The notes: generated by a model from the sequence alone, not told the origin. DNA of 64,000 bases from Clostridium sp. KNHs214 (GCF_000744935.1 NZ_JQMW01000009.1:1-64000), one strand, 5' to 3'; numbered from the stretch's first letter, positions 24,808 through 33,147 are shown. Numbers and translations: made by a program.

Positions 24808-25147
24808 AATTAAAGATTTTCCATAGCGTAGCGGAGGAAAATCATCCTTTAGTAGGCCATCTCCCCTAGAAGCAATGTACGCATGAACTGAAAAATCTGT
24901 CTTTAAGGTAACAATAAATATATTTTCTTAGACTATTGAGCTAGCCTTAGAAATTCTTTGTTTTCAAATTTCAATACCCGTTAAGAAGCTTTCATTGTTT
25001 GAGCGCCGTCAGAAGCGAGTTTGAAAGCTTTAGGGTATTGGAATTTGAAAACATTAGAATTTCTTGGCGTACTGCGAACAGTCTAAGAAAATATATTTAT
25101 TGTGGACTTAAAGACAGATTTTTCTTATGGTACTTATTTCACAATAT
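24808..25147 (-). repeat. 340-bp structured repeat element, copy B
   Basis: Reverse-orientation partner of copy A and exactly the same length. The ends match (tail AATTAAAGATTTTCC on the left, TACTTATTTCACAATAT on the right). The hairpin (24890-25124, 235 bp) has different arm sequences: ATCTGTCTTTAAG with CTTAAAGACAGAT, AATATATTTTCTTAGACT with AGTCTAAGAAAATATATT, GAAATTCT with AGAATTTC. Pairing is kept although the bases changed. The apex motifs GTTAAGAAGC, TTGTTTGAG and CGAGTTTGAAAGC are shared in form with copy A. Confidence 0.8.
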
Positions 25148-25191
25148 ATTCTTATTGGGTGTATAATAAGTTAAAAAACGAGGTAATAAAT

Positions 25192-25647
25192 ATGAGAATA
25201 TTAGTAGATGCAGATGCTTGCCCAGGAAGAGATATTATAGAAAGGGCAGCTAAAGAAAGCCAAGTGGAAGTAATAATGTTTTGTGATTTAAATCATGTGA
25301 TTAAGAGTAGCTATAGTAAAGTTATATATGTGGATAGTGGTTTTCAAAGTGTTGACATGAAATTAGCTAATGAAGCCCAAAAGGGAGATATAGTTGTAAC
25401 ACAGGACTTTGGAGTGGCAACCATGGCATTATCTAAGAGGGCTTATGCAATTGGACCTAAAGGGTATATATATAATGATGATAACATAGATAAGCTTTTA
25501 TTTGAGAGACATATTTCATCTAAGGTCAGAAGAGCCGGCGGAAAAACTAGCAATGCTAAAAAGAGAAGTGCGGAAGATGACAAAAGGTTTTATGAAAATT
25601 TAAAGTTTTTAATAGAGAAATCACTATCTGCAATAGATTACAGCTAA
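25192..25647 (+). CDS. UPF0178 (YaiI/YqxD) family protein
   Basis: A 151-residue protein. ATG at 25192 (GAGGT 8 bases upstream) gives the family's standard N-terminus MRILVDADACPGRDIIERAA. The longer upstream ORF runs into structured element B. Conserved blocks: VDSGFQSVDMKLANEAQKGD, VVTQDFGVATMALSKRAYAI, and the basic SSKVRRAGGKTSNAKKRSAEDD. The fold is PIN-like, with acids D6 and D8 and the TQD motif suggesting a metal-dependent nuclease, but the function is not established. It stands alone. Confidence 0.85.
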   Translation: MRILVDADACPGRDIIERAAKESQVEVIMFCDLNHVIKSSYSKVIYVDSGFQSVDMKLANEAQKGDIVVTQDFGVATMALSKRAYAIGPKGYIYNDDNIDKLLFERHISSKVRRAGGKTSNAKKRSAEDDKRFYENLKFLIEKSLSAIDYS

Positions 25648-25729
25648 TTTATTTATAAAAACTCTAGATACCATTAGGATTATGTGATAAAATCATTTTG
25701 ACAAACTAATACGTTAAAGGAGTAGTATT

Positions 25730-26359
25730 ATGATATTGATGAATTTTTTCGAAATATTGGGTACTATTGCTTTTGCTATTTCGGGAGCTTTGTTAGGAGT
25801 TCAAAAAAAACTTGATATTTTTGGAGTATCTTTTTTGGCAATGGTAACAGCTGTAGGGGGAGGAATATTTAGAGATATAGTTATAGGCACAATACCTCCA
25901 GCGGCTTTTCAAGATCCAAAGTACTGCTTAATAAGCATAGGTACTGCTGTAATAACTTTTCAGCTTCATAAGGATATGAACAAGCTTAGAAAGATAATAT
26001 TAATATCTGATGCTATAGGTCTTGGTATATTTACTGTAATTGGAGCTAATGCAGCATTTTCCCATGGGATAAAGGGAATATTTATAGTAGTATCTACAGG
26101 ATTATTTACTGGTATTGGCGGAGGTATACTTAGGGATGTAAGTGTTCAGCATATACCGATAGTTTTTAGAAAAGAAATATATGCTGTGGCATCTATTTTA
26201 GGAGCTTTAGCTTTTTACCTATGTTATAAGTATATATCTAAAGAAACTTCAATTTATATAGGTTTTATTGTAACATTTACTGTACGAATAATCTCCGTAA
26301 AGTATAATTTAAACCTTCCCGGATGTGAGCAAAAGCATGAAGACTTAACGGTGGGTTAG
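25730..26359 (+). CDS. TRIC/UPF0126-type membrane channel protein (YadS-like)
   Basis: A 209-residue protein with AAGGAG 9 bases before ATG. Seven hydrophobic helices form an inverted repeat, each half carrying the glycine-rich signature: FAISGALLGVQKKLDIFGV...GGGIFRDIVIGTIPP (about 14-62) and GLFTGIGGGILRDV (about 124-137). These mark the prokaryotic trimeric intracellular cation channel family (old UPF0126). It probably conducts monovalent cations across the cytoplasmic membrane. Physiological role unknown. Followed by an unrelated small membrane gene. Confidence 0.85.
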   Translation: MILMNFFEILGTIAFAISGALLGVQKKLDIFGVSFLAMVTAVGGGIFRDIVIGTIPPAAFQDPKYCLISIGTAVITFQLHKDMNKLRKIILISDAIGLGIFTVIGANAAFSHGIKGIFIVVSTGLFTGIGGGILRDVSVQHIPIVFRKEIYAVASILGALAFYLCYKYISKETSIYIGFIVTFTVRIISVKYNLNLPGCEQKHEDLTVG

Positions 26360-26508
26360 TATTGTTGTAGAGATTAGTTAGGTATGATGTGGTTTTTTTT
26401 ATGTTTGTTTGAAATAGGGCAATATGCAATGTTTATATAAATTTCCTTGAGTAGTACTATATGGTATAATTATTATAATCATCATTTACTAGCTAGGGGG
26501 TTATATAA

Positions 26509-26865
26509 ATGTCATATGTGGTTAAAAAATACATAAAGTGGACAAGTATATTGACGGCTATAAACTTAATAGTAGCTGCCTTAATATGTTGGTTTACAGG
26601 TAAGAGGAATATGGGGAATTACAGTACTATTTTATTTTGGACATCAGGAGTAATTATGGCACTAGGAGGATTTTCTTTAACTGGTAGTATAGGTGGTCGA
26701 AATAACATGGGGTATCAAAAGGCTAGAACCGTTGGTACTCAAGACCAACTTAAGAGGGTTAAAGAAGATTTGGATGCTACGGAAAAAGACATGAAATTCA
26801 TATTAATAGCAGGTGGTGCTGGATTAATTGGATTTTTAGTGAGTGCATTAATTTTAAAAATTTAA
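26509..26865 (+). CDS. Small membrane protein of unknown function
   Basis: A 118-residue protein with TAGGGGG 9 bases before ATG. Three transmembrane helices (about 13-30, 41-60, 95-115) are separated by a cytoplasmic helix with QDQLKRVKEDLDATEKDM. The signature SLTGSIGGRNNMGYQKART suggests a conserved loop. No named family recognised. A terminator follows. Confidence 0.65.
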   Translation: MSYVVKKYIKWTSILTAINLIVAALICWFTGKRNMGNYSTILFWTSGVIMALGGFSLTGSIGGRNNMGYQKARTVGTQDQLKRVKEDLDATEKDMKFILIAGGAGLIGFLVSALILKI

Positions 26866-26875
26866 ATATAAAAGT

Positions 26876-26912
26876 AATCACCTCAGATAAACGTAATGCT
26901 GAGGTGATTTTA
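26876..26912 (+). terminator. Terminator
   Basis: AATCACCTCA (26876-26885) pairs perfectly with TGAGGTGATT (26900-26909), then T. Confidence 0.75.
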
Positions 26913-26919
26913 TATATAA

Positions 26920-26985
26920 GGTACATGAAAAGAAATAACAATTCAAATATACTAGCATACTGACTTGTTATTATTTGAATGTGCC
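26920..26985 (-). repeat. 157-bp MITE family, internally deleted copy 1
   Basis: 66 bp with both ends intact (GGTACATGAAAAGAAATAAC ... TTATTTGAATGTGCC) but the middle lost. Flanked by TAA on both sides. Confidence 0.85.
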
Positions 26986-27026
26986 TAAACAAAATTCTTA
27001 TTTTCAGGAGGAGTTTTTTTACTTAT

Positions 27027-27101
27027 ATGAGCTTAGAAAATAATATTCATGGGTATGCTGCAGTTGTGTTTCCTTTGGTAGAAGGAGAAAATAGACTGTA
27101 G
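27027..27101 (+). CDS. Possible 24-residue peptide upstream of the sugar kinase
   Basis: ATG at 27027 follows AGGAGGAG at 27006-27013 (spacing 13, rather long) and codes MSLENNIHGYAAVVFPLVEG, four more residues and a stop. It could be a leader peptide, the stump of a larger gene or chance. The MITE 40 bp upstream may have cut off its former promoter. Confidence 0.2.
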   Translation: MSLENNIHGYAAVVFPLVEGENRL

Positions 27102-27138
27102 GCATCATGGCATAAATAAAAAAATAGGGGATGAGTAC

Positions 27139-28089
27139 ATGCGTATAGGTATTGATTTAGGTGGAACTAGTATAAAAGGTGGCATAGTGGATGAAAAGGG
27201 TAGTATACTTTTACAAAAAAGCTTGAAGACAATAAAAGGGAAAGATGAGAATGGAGATAAAATTTGTAATGGTATAATACAAATTATAAGGGAGCTTATT
27301 AAAGCAAAAAATGTATCAATCGATGAAGTAGAATTAATAGGTTTAGGAATTCCAGGAAATATAGATTATCAAAGGGGTATAGTAGGAAGGTGTGTAAACT
27401 TAGGCTGGGAAAATGTACATTTAGGCAGCATATTGGAAAAGGAATTTGGTAAAAGAGTCCTTATTGATAACGATGCAAATGTAGCTGCTGGTGCTGAATA
27501 TTTATTTGGAAGCTCAAAAGATAATAAAATATCGCTTTTAGTAACTTTAGGAACTGGTGTAGGTAGTGGAGCTGTATTAAACGGAAAGATATACAGAGGG
27601 ATAAATGGAGCTGCCATGGAATTAGGTCACACTATTGTTGGAGAAAACTTTTATAATTGCTCCTGTGGAAATAATGGATGTTTAGAAACATTTACTTCCG
27701 CAACAGCTATAATTAAGTATGCCATAAAATTAATAGAAGAAGGCAGAAAAACTATTATCACTGATAGTGTAAATGGAGAGTTACATAATATAGATGCAAA
27801 AATAGTTTTTGATGCGGCTAGAAAAGGCGATGGGGTTGCTTTGGAGGTATTAAATAGATTTATAAAATATTTAGCTATTGGTATAAATAATGCAATAAAT
27901 ATTTTAGACTTAGATTCAGTTGTAATAGGCGGAGGAGTGTCTGCAGGGTGTGATTTGTTTATAGATAAATTAGTAAGTGAGATAAATAAGATCAAGTTAT
28001 ATAAAGATACATCTCTTTGTACTATAAGAAAAGCTACTTTAGGAAACAGTGCTGGAATTATAGGCGCTGCTATGCTTGATAAGATATAA
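27139..28089 (+). CDS. glcK: ROK-family sugar kinase, probably glucokinase
   Basis: A 316-residue protein with GGGGATG 7 bases before ATG. Phosphate-1 motif GIDLGGTSIKGGIVD (3-17), LGIPGNIDYQRGIV, catalytic block LIDNDANVAAGAEYLFG (D112), GTGVGSGAVLNG, then the ROK zinc site: H159 in ELGH followed by CSCGNNGCLE (176-185). The C-terminal adenosine motif VVIGGGVSAGCDLF is present. It would phosphorylate glucose with ATP, feeding pgi nearby, though the two are not in one operon. Other ROK kinases (for example of amino sugars) are possible. Confidence 0.85.
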   Translation: MRIGIDLGGTSIKGGIVDEKGSILLQKSLKTIKGKDENGDKICNGIIQIIRELIKAKNVSIDEVELIGLGIPGNIDYQRGIVGRCVNLGWENVHLGSILEKEFGKRVLIDNDANVAAGAEYLFGSSKDNKISLLVTLGTGVGSGAVLNGKIYRGINGAAMELGHTIVGENFYNCSCGNNGCLETFTSATAIIKYAIKLIEEGRKTIITDSVNGELHNIDAKIVFDAARKGDGVALEVLNRFIKYLAIGINNAINILDLDSVVIGGGVSAGCDLFIDKLVSEINKIKLYKDTSLCTIRKATLGNSAGIIGAAMLDKI

Positions 28090-28188
28090 TATAGAATTGA
28101 AAGGGTTAGGATTAGCATACAAAAGGTACAGAAAGAAAAGTTTTAAGTACATAAGAAGTATATAAGGTGGAGTGATTACTCTACCTTA

Positions 28189-28345
28189 GGCACGTTCAAA
28201 TAAATAACAAGTCAGTATGCTAGTTTATTTTGTGTCATACTGCGTCAGCAGAACCCACCGATAGTTCTACTAGCGGCGGAAACTGCTTCCTTGTCTGACA
28301 CAAAATATACCTGCATCTTTGACTTGTTATTTATTTTCATGTACC
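28189..28345 (+). repeat. 157-bp MITE, full-length copy 2
   Basis: Ends GGCACGTTCAAATAAATAAC ... TTATTTTCATGTACC, arms mutually complementary with apex CCGATAG/CTAGCGG. A TTA target duplication is present on both sides (28186-28188, 28346-28348). The right TTA is the complement of the stop codon of the minus-strand gene that follows. Confidence 0.9.
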
Positions 28346-28510
28346 TTATTTAAATTCAGGCATATCTATTTCATCCTTTATGCCTTCTGGATATAATAAA
28401 GCGTTGTTGGTTCTTTCCATAATATTATAACCAAGTTTAGAAATTTGAACGTCTATATTTTTCTTTTTATAGGTATAGTCCGGATTGTAGTTTTCAAAAT
28501 CCTTAATCAT
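28346..28510 (-). CDS. Small hypothetical protein
   Basis: 54 residues if started at ATG 28510 (GGAG 9 bases upstream). A GTG at 28543 would add 11 residues but falls in a relict transposon end. The sequence MIKDFENYNPDYTYKKKNID, then KLGYNIMERTNNALLYPEGI, is not recognised. Its stop codon is supplied by the TTA duplication of the neighbouring MITE, so the original C-terminus may have been longer. It may be a remnant. Confidence 0.4.
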   Translation of the reverse strand: MIKDFENYNPDYTYKKKNIDVQISKLGYNIMERTNNALLYPEGIKDEIDMPEFK

Positions 28511-28522
28511 ATTATCACTCTC

Positions 28523-28625
28523 CATACTTGTGAACTCACTCACCGCCTAAAATGTGGGAGCTTCCTGCTTTCTAGAGTTAGTAACATATACTCTTCATAG
28601 GCTTAACATCGGGTAGAACCAACCT
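28523..28625 (-). mobile_element. Solo right end of an IS605/TnpB-type element (omega-RNA scaffold-like)
   Basis: Read on the minus strand it has the landmarks I remember from clostridial TnpB right ends: GGTTCTACCCGATGTTAAGC, CTCTAGAAAGCAGGAAGCTC, CCACATTTTAGGCGGTGAG, then GAGTTCAC. In intact elements this stretch is the 3' part of tnpB and the omega-RNA scaffold, with the guide beginning right after TTCAC. No tnpB is present upstream, so this is a relic. Identification is from memory. Confidence 0.4.
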
Positions 28626-29085
28626 TATATATACAGTTATCAAAGAACATTTATACAAGTGTATTATATACGTTTTTTATTAATAATATACTTGTAAGTT
28701 ATGGTATTTTCAGAAGTGTATAGAACACTTCTGAAAATAGTGTTATCCATTGAGCTGTGGTATTAAGAAATTCATATACAATATATTGGTTTGAAATTTA
28801 ATAGCAAACCAATGTGTTGTAGAATTTATTCTTAGTGCGGCAGCCCCATTTTCATGCAATAATATTAAAATAGTTGCTAAAATGCAAAATTTGTTAAAAA
28901 AATAAACTATAATATTCCTAAAAATTGAAGGGTTTATAGTAAATAAATTGAATATTACAATATAAACTATTAAAATTATTGTTATAAAATATATAAGTAT
29001 AGTATAATATATTTATATACATAATATGGGTGAGCACTGTAAATTAGGCATATTTAATAATTGGTGGTATGATGGGGGATTGATT
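28626..29085. other. Non-coding interval with hairpins
   Basis: Contains a perfect 15-bp inverted repeat TATTTTCAGAAGTGT/ACACTTCTGAAAATA (28705-28739, loop ATAGA) with no T-run, and the degenerate IS1182-like palindrome at 28752-28847. The AT-rich 28900-29030 probably holds the promoter of the next gene. Confidence 0.5.
28752..28847. repeat. IS1182-end-like palindrome, degenerate copy
   Basis: GAGCTGTGGTATTAAGAAAT ... TTATTCTTAGTGCGGCAGCCCC. The two ends are imperfect complements and match the better copy at 63749-63852. Confidence 0.6.
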
Positions 29086-31143
29086 ATGAACGAAATAAAT
29101 ATTAGGTGTAGTTTAGAAAGTCCTCAAGATAAGCAAAAGGATATATTACTTACAGTAGAAGGCGCAGAAGAAGAAAATTTACTTTATAAGTTTCTTATAG
29201 GTAGGGATGGTACGTGGAAAACACTGCGAGATTTTCAAAGCAATAATAATCTTTTGTGGTGTCCAGAAGAGGATGGAAAATACATAATAATGGTACAAGC
29301 TAAAAAGCAGGATAGTAGAAGTGGTTTTGATTATGTAAGTAAAATAGAGTACATTATAGGTGAAGATAAAGAAAGACTGATAAATGGTTTATATATAAAT
29401 AAGGAAGATGTAAATTTAGGCGATAAAATAACTATTACTGTAGAAGGAACTAAAATTCCTTTAATGTATAGATATTGGATAAGAGAAGAGGATAAATGGG
29501 AATTAATAAAAGAATATTCACCAGAGAATATGTTAAATTGGACTGTTTTGAAGCCTGGTATACAGCAGGTATTAGTAGAATGTAAAAATTTAGATTCCGA
29601 TAATAGTTGTGATGATTTTCAAACTGTGTCTTTTAAGGTAAGAGACATAAGAAAGCTTGAAATAACAGACTTTAAGTGTTTAACTAAAAATTTATTAAAG
29701 GGAAAAGAAATACTATTTCAAGTAAATGCTTCTTATGAAGATAGTAGAATGATTTTATATAAATTTGTAAAAATATATTCAGATGGAAATGTAAAATGTA
29801 TTCAAGATTATTCTACTAAAAGAACTGTATCTTATACTGAAAATGAAGGTGGAGAATTTAAACTTTTATGTCTTGCTAAAGATATGTATTCCACAAAAGA
29901 ATTTGATGATAGGGCTATCATACTTTATAAAGTTAAGCAATATGAAAAAATTAAAATACAGGCTTTTACTACAGATTTAAGTTCCCCTCAAATATGTGGT
30001 ACAGATATAGAACTTAAAGCTATAGTTAAAGGTGGAGAAAATTTATTATATAGATTTAATATAAAGGGTCCGGAAAATAGGGATTCTGGGTATATTGAAA
30101 GTAATAAATATATATGGAAACCGGAGGAAATAGGAAATTATACTGTAGTGCTGTATGTAAAGGATGAAACCTTTGAAGGTGAATACGAGAGCAAAGAGAG
30201 TTTGGAGTTTAATATAGATGAAATAAGTGCGGAAGATGTAAAAATAGAAGATGTGATTTATGAAAAAAGAAATGCATATTTAAAAAAGCAAGTTATAAAT
30301 GTACAAATAGAAGCTTCAGGTGGAATAGAACTTAAATACAGTTTCATTGTAAGAAAAGGCGCCAAGGAAGTTGAAAAAGTAAATTATGGAAGTTGTAATT
30401 GGGTGAATTTTACTCCAGAGGAATGTGGAATTTATGAGTTAGAAGTAAGAGTTAAGGATAAGTATTCTAGAAGAGAGTATGATACCCATGAAATAATTAA
30501 TATGGAGGTGAAAGATTATTTACCAGCTAATATAGATTATGTTCTTACAGATCCAAGAGAATTCTATATGGTAGGAGATGAAATAAGATTAGAGGTTATA
30601 TGTCCAGAGACACAGGATACTATGGTTAAATATATATTAAAAATAAATGGACATCCTGTGGAGGAAACAGATTATATATATAGTAAATTATATAAAATGT
30701 TGCCAAGATGCAAGGGTATTTATCAGTTAGATATATATGCAAAAAATATAAAGAGTACTGAAGAATATGACAGCAAAAAATCTATTAGAGTATGTGTAAA
30801 TGATTGTTTCCCAGTAACTGACACAAAACTAAAAAGTAATAAATTATGCTTTAATATCAATGAATGTGTAACTTTTTCTGTTAGTAGTGAGGGTGGAAAA
30901 GATGTGGTATATGAATTTTATCTAATGGAAAAAGGAGAATGGAAGAGGGTTCAAAGATACAATAGAAAGGAATATTATAGTTTTATTCCTTTTTCACAGG
31001 GAATTTACAAAATATTAGTACTTTCAAAGAGTAGATATAAAAAACAGGCTTATGAGGATTATGATAGTTTTCAGTTTTTAGTTGAGGAGCCTAAAGAGCA
31101 GCATAAGATGGAAAAAAATGATGAGGTAGATGTGTATGTATAA
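29086..31143 (+). CDS. Seven-repeat triple-tyrosine (Y_Y_Y)-like beta-sandwich protein
   Basis: A 685-residue protein. ATG at 29086 (GGGGGA 6-7 bases upstream) is preferred over 29026. Seven repeats of ~95 residues each have the pattern LLYKFLIG...W...DF....LLWCPEEDGKYIIMVQAK..DS. Examples are PLMYRYWIREEDKWELIKEY, NLLYRFNI..., VVYEFYLMEKGEWKRVQRY and the recurring KxxxSxxEYDS linkers. These look like Y_Y_Y/triple-tyrosine Ig-like domains usually attached to sensor kinases or wall proteins. There is no signal peptide, membrane helix or enzymatic domain. It ends 66 bp before a lytic transglycosylase gene, suggesting a cell-wall context by an unknown export route. Confidence 0.7.
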   Translation: MNEINIRCSLESPQDKQKDILLTVEGAEEENLLYKFLIGRDGTWKTLRDFQSNNNLLWCPEEDGKYIIMVQAKKQDSRSGFDYVSKIEYIIGEDKERLINGLYINKEDVNLGDKITITVEGTKIPLMYRYWIREEDKWELIKEYSPENMLNWTVLKPGIQQVLVECKNLDSDNSCDDFQTVSFKVRDIRKLEITDFKCLTKNLLKGKEILFQVNASYEDSRMILYKFVKIYSDGNVKCIQDYSTKRTVSYTENEGGEFKLLCLAKDMYSTKEFDDRAIILYKVKQYEKIKIQAFTTDLSSPQICGTDIELKAIVKGGENLLYRFNIKGPENRDSGYIESNKYIWKPEEIGNYTVVLYVKDETFEGEYESKESLEFNIDEISAEDVKIEDVIYEKRNAYLKKQVINVQIEASGGIELKYSFIVRKGAKEVEKVNYGSCNWVNFTPEECGIYELEVRVKDKYSRREYDTHEIINMEVKDYLPANIDYVLTDPREFYMVGDEIRLEVICPETQDTMVKYILKINGHPVEETDYIYSKLYKMLPRCKGIYQLDIYAKNIKSTEEYDSKKSIRVCVNDCFPVTDTKLKSNKLCFNINECVTFSVSSEGGKDVVYEFYLMEKGEWKRVQRYNRKEYYSFIPFSQGIYKILVLSKSRYKKQAYEDYDSFQFLVEEPKEQHKMEKNDEVDVYV

Positions 31144-31208
31144 TTTCTGTATTAAGTTATGGGAGTTATTGTTCGAATATATAAGTAGTAGGAATACGAG
31201 GTGATTTT

Positions 31209-31898
31209 ATGAGAATAGAAGATACACAAAATGTATTATTTATGAAAATGTTTATGGATAGCTTTAGCAATCAAATAGGAAAGGATTCTCCTGCATTTTC
31301 AGTTATGTTAGAAAGTATGTCTAAGGCTTTAGAGGGAAATGAAAGTTTTATTTCACAAGGAAATAGTTCACAAATCAAAAATATGTATAGTTCCGAAGGC
31401 TCTAGTATATTAAGCAAAGATATGCAAAATACAGTTAGTCAAATAAGAAATGAAATAAGTAGTGAGATGAGAAATGAAATAAAAGGTGGAAACTCATCAG
31501 ATAAAATTAATAAAGCAATAAAAAATGCTGCCGCTAAATATGGTGTTGAAGAAAGTTTTATAAGGGCTGTTATAATGCAAGAGTCTTCTTTTGATCCATT
31601 ATCAAAGTCTTCTGCTGGAGCAATGGGTCTTATGCAACTTATGCCTGGCACAGCAGCATCTTTGGGAGTTACAAATGCTTATGATATAGACCAAAATGTA
31701 GATGGAGGCACAAAATATTTAAAAGGATTATTAGAATCCTTTGGAAATTGTAAAGAGATGGCCTTGGCTGCATATAATGCAGGACCTAATGGAGTTAGAC
31801 GAAGAGGTGTTACATCTCCAGGAGAAATATATAAGTTGCCTCGTGAAACTAGAGGTTATGTGGATAAAGTTATGAAATACTATAAGGGAGCTCTTTAG
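31209..31898 (+). CDS. Lytic transglycosylase (SLT domain)
   Basis: A 229-residue protein with GAGGTG 7 bases before ATG. Residues 1-95 are polar, Ser-rich and without a signal peptide. Residues 100-229 form a complete Slt70-type domain: AAAKYGVEESFIRAVIMQES with catalytic Glu in QESSFDP, SAGAMGLMQLMPGTAASLGV, NVDGGTKYLKGLL, ALAAYNAGPNGV and the C-terminal ETRGYVDKVMKYY. It cleaves peptidoglycan between MurNAc and GlcNAc, forming the 1,6-anhydro product. Absence of a signal peptide suggests a spore- or flagellum-associated enzyme or unconventional export. It follows the Y_Y_Y-like gene. Confidence 0.85.
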   Translation: MRIEDTQNVLFMKMFMDSFSNQIGKDSPAFSVMLESMSKALEGNESFISQGNSSQIKNMYSSEGSSILSKDMQNTVSQIRNEISSEMRNEIKGGNSSDKINKAIKNAAAKYGVEESFIRAVIMQESSFDPLSKSSAGAMGLMQLMPGTAASLGVTNAYDIDQNVDGGTKYLKGLLESFGNCKEMALAAYNAGPNGVRRRGVTSPGEIYKLPRETRGYVDKVMKYYKGAL

Positions 31899-32032
31899 AA
31901 CAATAGTTTCTTATAGGGTTGAATTATAAAGAATTTAATGCTAAAATTTTTTAATATGAATACATGTAAAAATGAAAGCCATAATATAATTATGACTTTT
32001 ATTTTTTTCTAAAAAGTAAGGGGGAGATGAAA

Positions 32033-32761
32033 TTGGAAAGATTGGATAAGGTTTTATCTAATTTAGGGTATGGAACGAGAAAAGAAATAAAATCTTTTGT
32101 AAAAAATGGTCTTGTGACAATAGATGGAAGTGTGATAAAAGATAATGGAATGAAAATAGATCCGGAAAAAAATAAAATCGTTGTAAATGGTGAGGAAGTA
32201 ATATATAGAAAATACATATATCTTATGATGAATAAGCCAGATGGGGTGGTATCAGCTACTTTTGATAAATATGATGAAACTGTAGTAGATTTAATTAATC
32301 CAGAATATCAAATTTTTAATCCTTTTCCTGTGGGAAGATTGGATAAAGACACAGTGGGGTTATTGATTTTAACCAATGATGGTGAGTTAAATCATAAACT
32401 TATATCTCCTAAATACCATGTGGATAAAAAATATTATGCAGAGATAAATAAGCCACTGGATGAAAAAGATGTGGAGGCTTTTAAGGAGGGGATAGTTATA
32501 GATGATGGATATAAATGTATGCCAGCTAAACTGGAAATAATAAATTCCAGTGAGGATGGTGCCGAGTCCTATGTGACTATACAAGAAGGAAAATTCCATC
32601 AAGTAAAAAGAATGTTTCAGGCAATGGAAAAAGAAGTTGTGTTTTTAAAGAGAGTTTCCTTTGGTAGTTTAGTTTTAGATGAGAATTTATCAGAAGGTGA
32701 GTACCGAGAATTATCAGGAGAAGAGATAGATATATTGAAGAGTTGTAAAAACATTATATAG
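32033..32761 (+). CDS. RsuA-family rRNA pseudouridine synthase
   Basis: A 242-residue protein. TTG at 32033 is taken as start since AGGGGGAG (32019-32026) would touch the ATG at 32027. An S4 RNA-binding domain (1-60, RLDKVLSNLGYGTRKEIKSF) is followed by the catalytic domain: NKPDGVVSATFDK, VGRLDKDTVGLLILTNDGEL with the catalytic Asp in GRLD, and KKYYAEI, EGKFHQVKRMFQAM. It isomerises a uridine in rRNA, most likely 16S U516 as in RsuA, though RluB/E-type targets cannot be excluded. Confidence 0.85.
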   Translation: MERLDKVLSNLGYGTRKEIKSFVKNGLVTIDGSVIKDNGMKIDPEKNKIVVNGEEVIYRKYIYLMMNKPDGVVSATFDKYDETVVDLINPEYQIFNPFPVGRLDKDTVGLLILTNDGELNHKLISPKYHVDKKYYAEINKPLDEKDVEAFKEGIVIDDGYKCMPAKLEIINSSEDGAESYVTIQEGKFHQVKRMFQAMEKEVVFLKRVSFGSLVLDENLSEGEYRELSGEEIDILKSCKNII

Positions 32762-32828
32762 AATATGTAAAAAAATGAAGGATTTCATTTAATTTTAAAA
32801 ATGTTTACAATTAATTCTGCAAACACTA

Positions 32829-32857
32829 TTGCTTTTTTGTCTTTATTTTAATATAAT
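32829..32857 (+). promoter_or_regulatory. Promoter of a candidate small RNA
   Basis: TTGCTT (32829-32834), 17-bp spacer, TATAAT (32852-32857), with no ORF downstream before a strong terminator. Confidence 0.6.
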
Positions 32858-32863
32858 AATATT

Positions 32864-32940
32864 GCAAGGATAAATGAAAAGATAAATAGCCCCCTTTTTA
32901 TTTATCATCAAAACAGCCCCGCCCCAAGGGCTGTTTTTGT
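32864..32940 (+). ncRNA. Candidate C-rich small RNA (~75 nt)
   Basis: Inferred from a promoter at 32829-32857 and a strong terminator (AAAACAGCCC, loop CGCCCCAA, GGGCTGTTTT at 32910-32937, then TTTGTTTT). The body has a hairpin GATAAAT/ATTTATC with the C-rich loop AGCCCCC. The terminator loop is also C-rich. Exposed C-runs of this kind can pair with ribosome-binding sites (GGGGG). No open reading frame with a start site. Could instead be a decayed intergenic terminator. Confidence 0.45.
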
Positions 32941-33038
32941 TTTATGTTTTATTTCTTAAATATTAGTTATGTAAGATTTATAAAATATATGTAATAATAT
33001 AGGAAAAAATTAGATAGAATATTATACTAAATGACAGG

Positions 33039-33073
33039 AAAATTCAAATTCTCTAGGAGGGTTTGAATTTTTT
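33039..33073. terminator. Symmetric terminator hairpin
   Basis: AAAATTCAAA and TTTGAATTTT around a 13-base loop, with a T-run on the plus strand and A-rich left side. It stands before yerC. Confidence 0.6.
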
Positions 33074-33147
33074 ATTAATTTAATAGATTAAAGTCGTACA
33101 AAATGGTAAAATATATATATGAATTATTACAGGGAGTGAGTAGCAAT

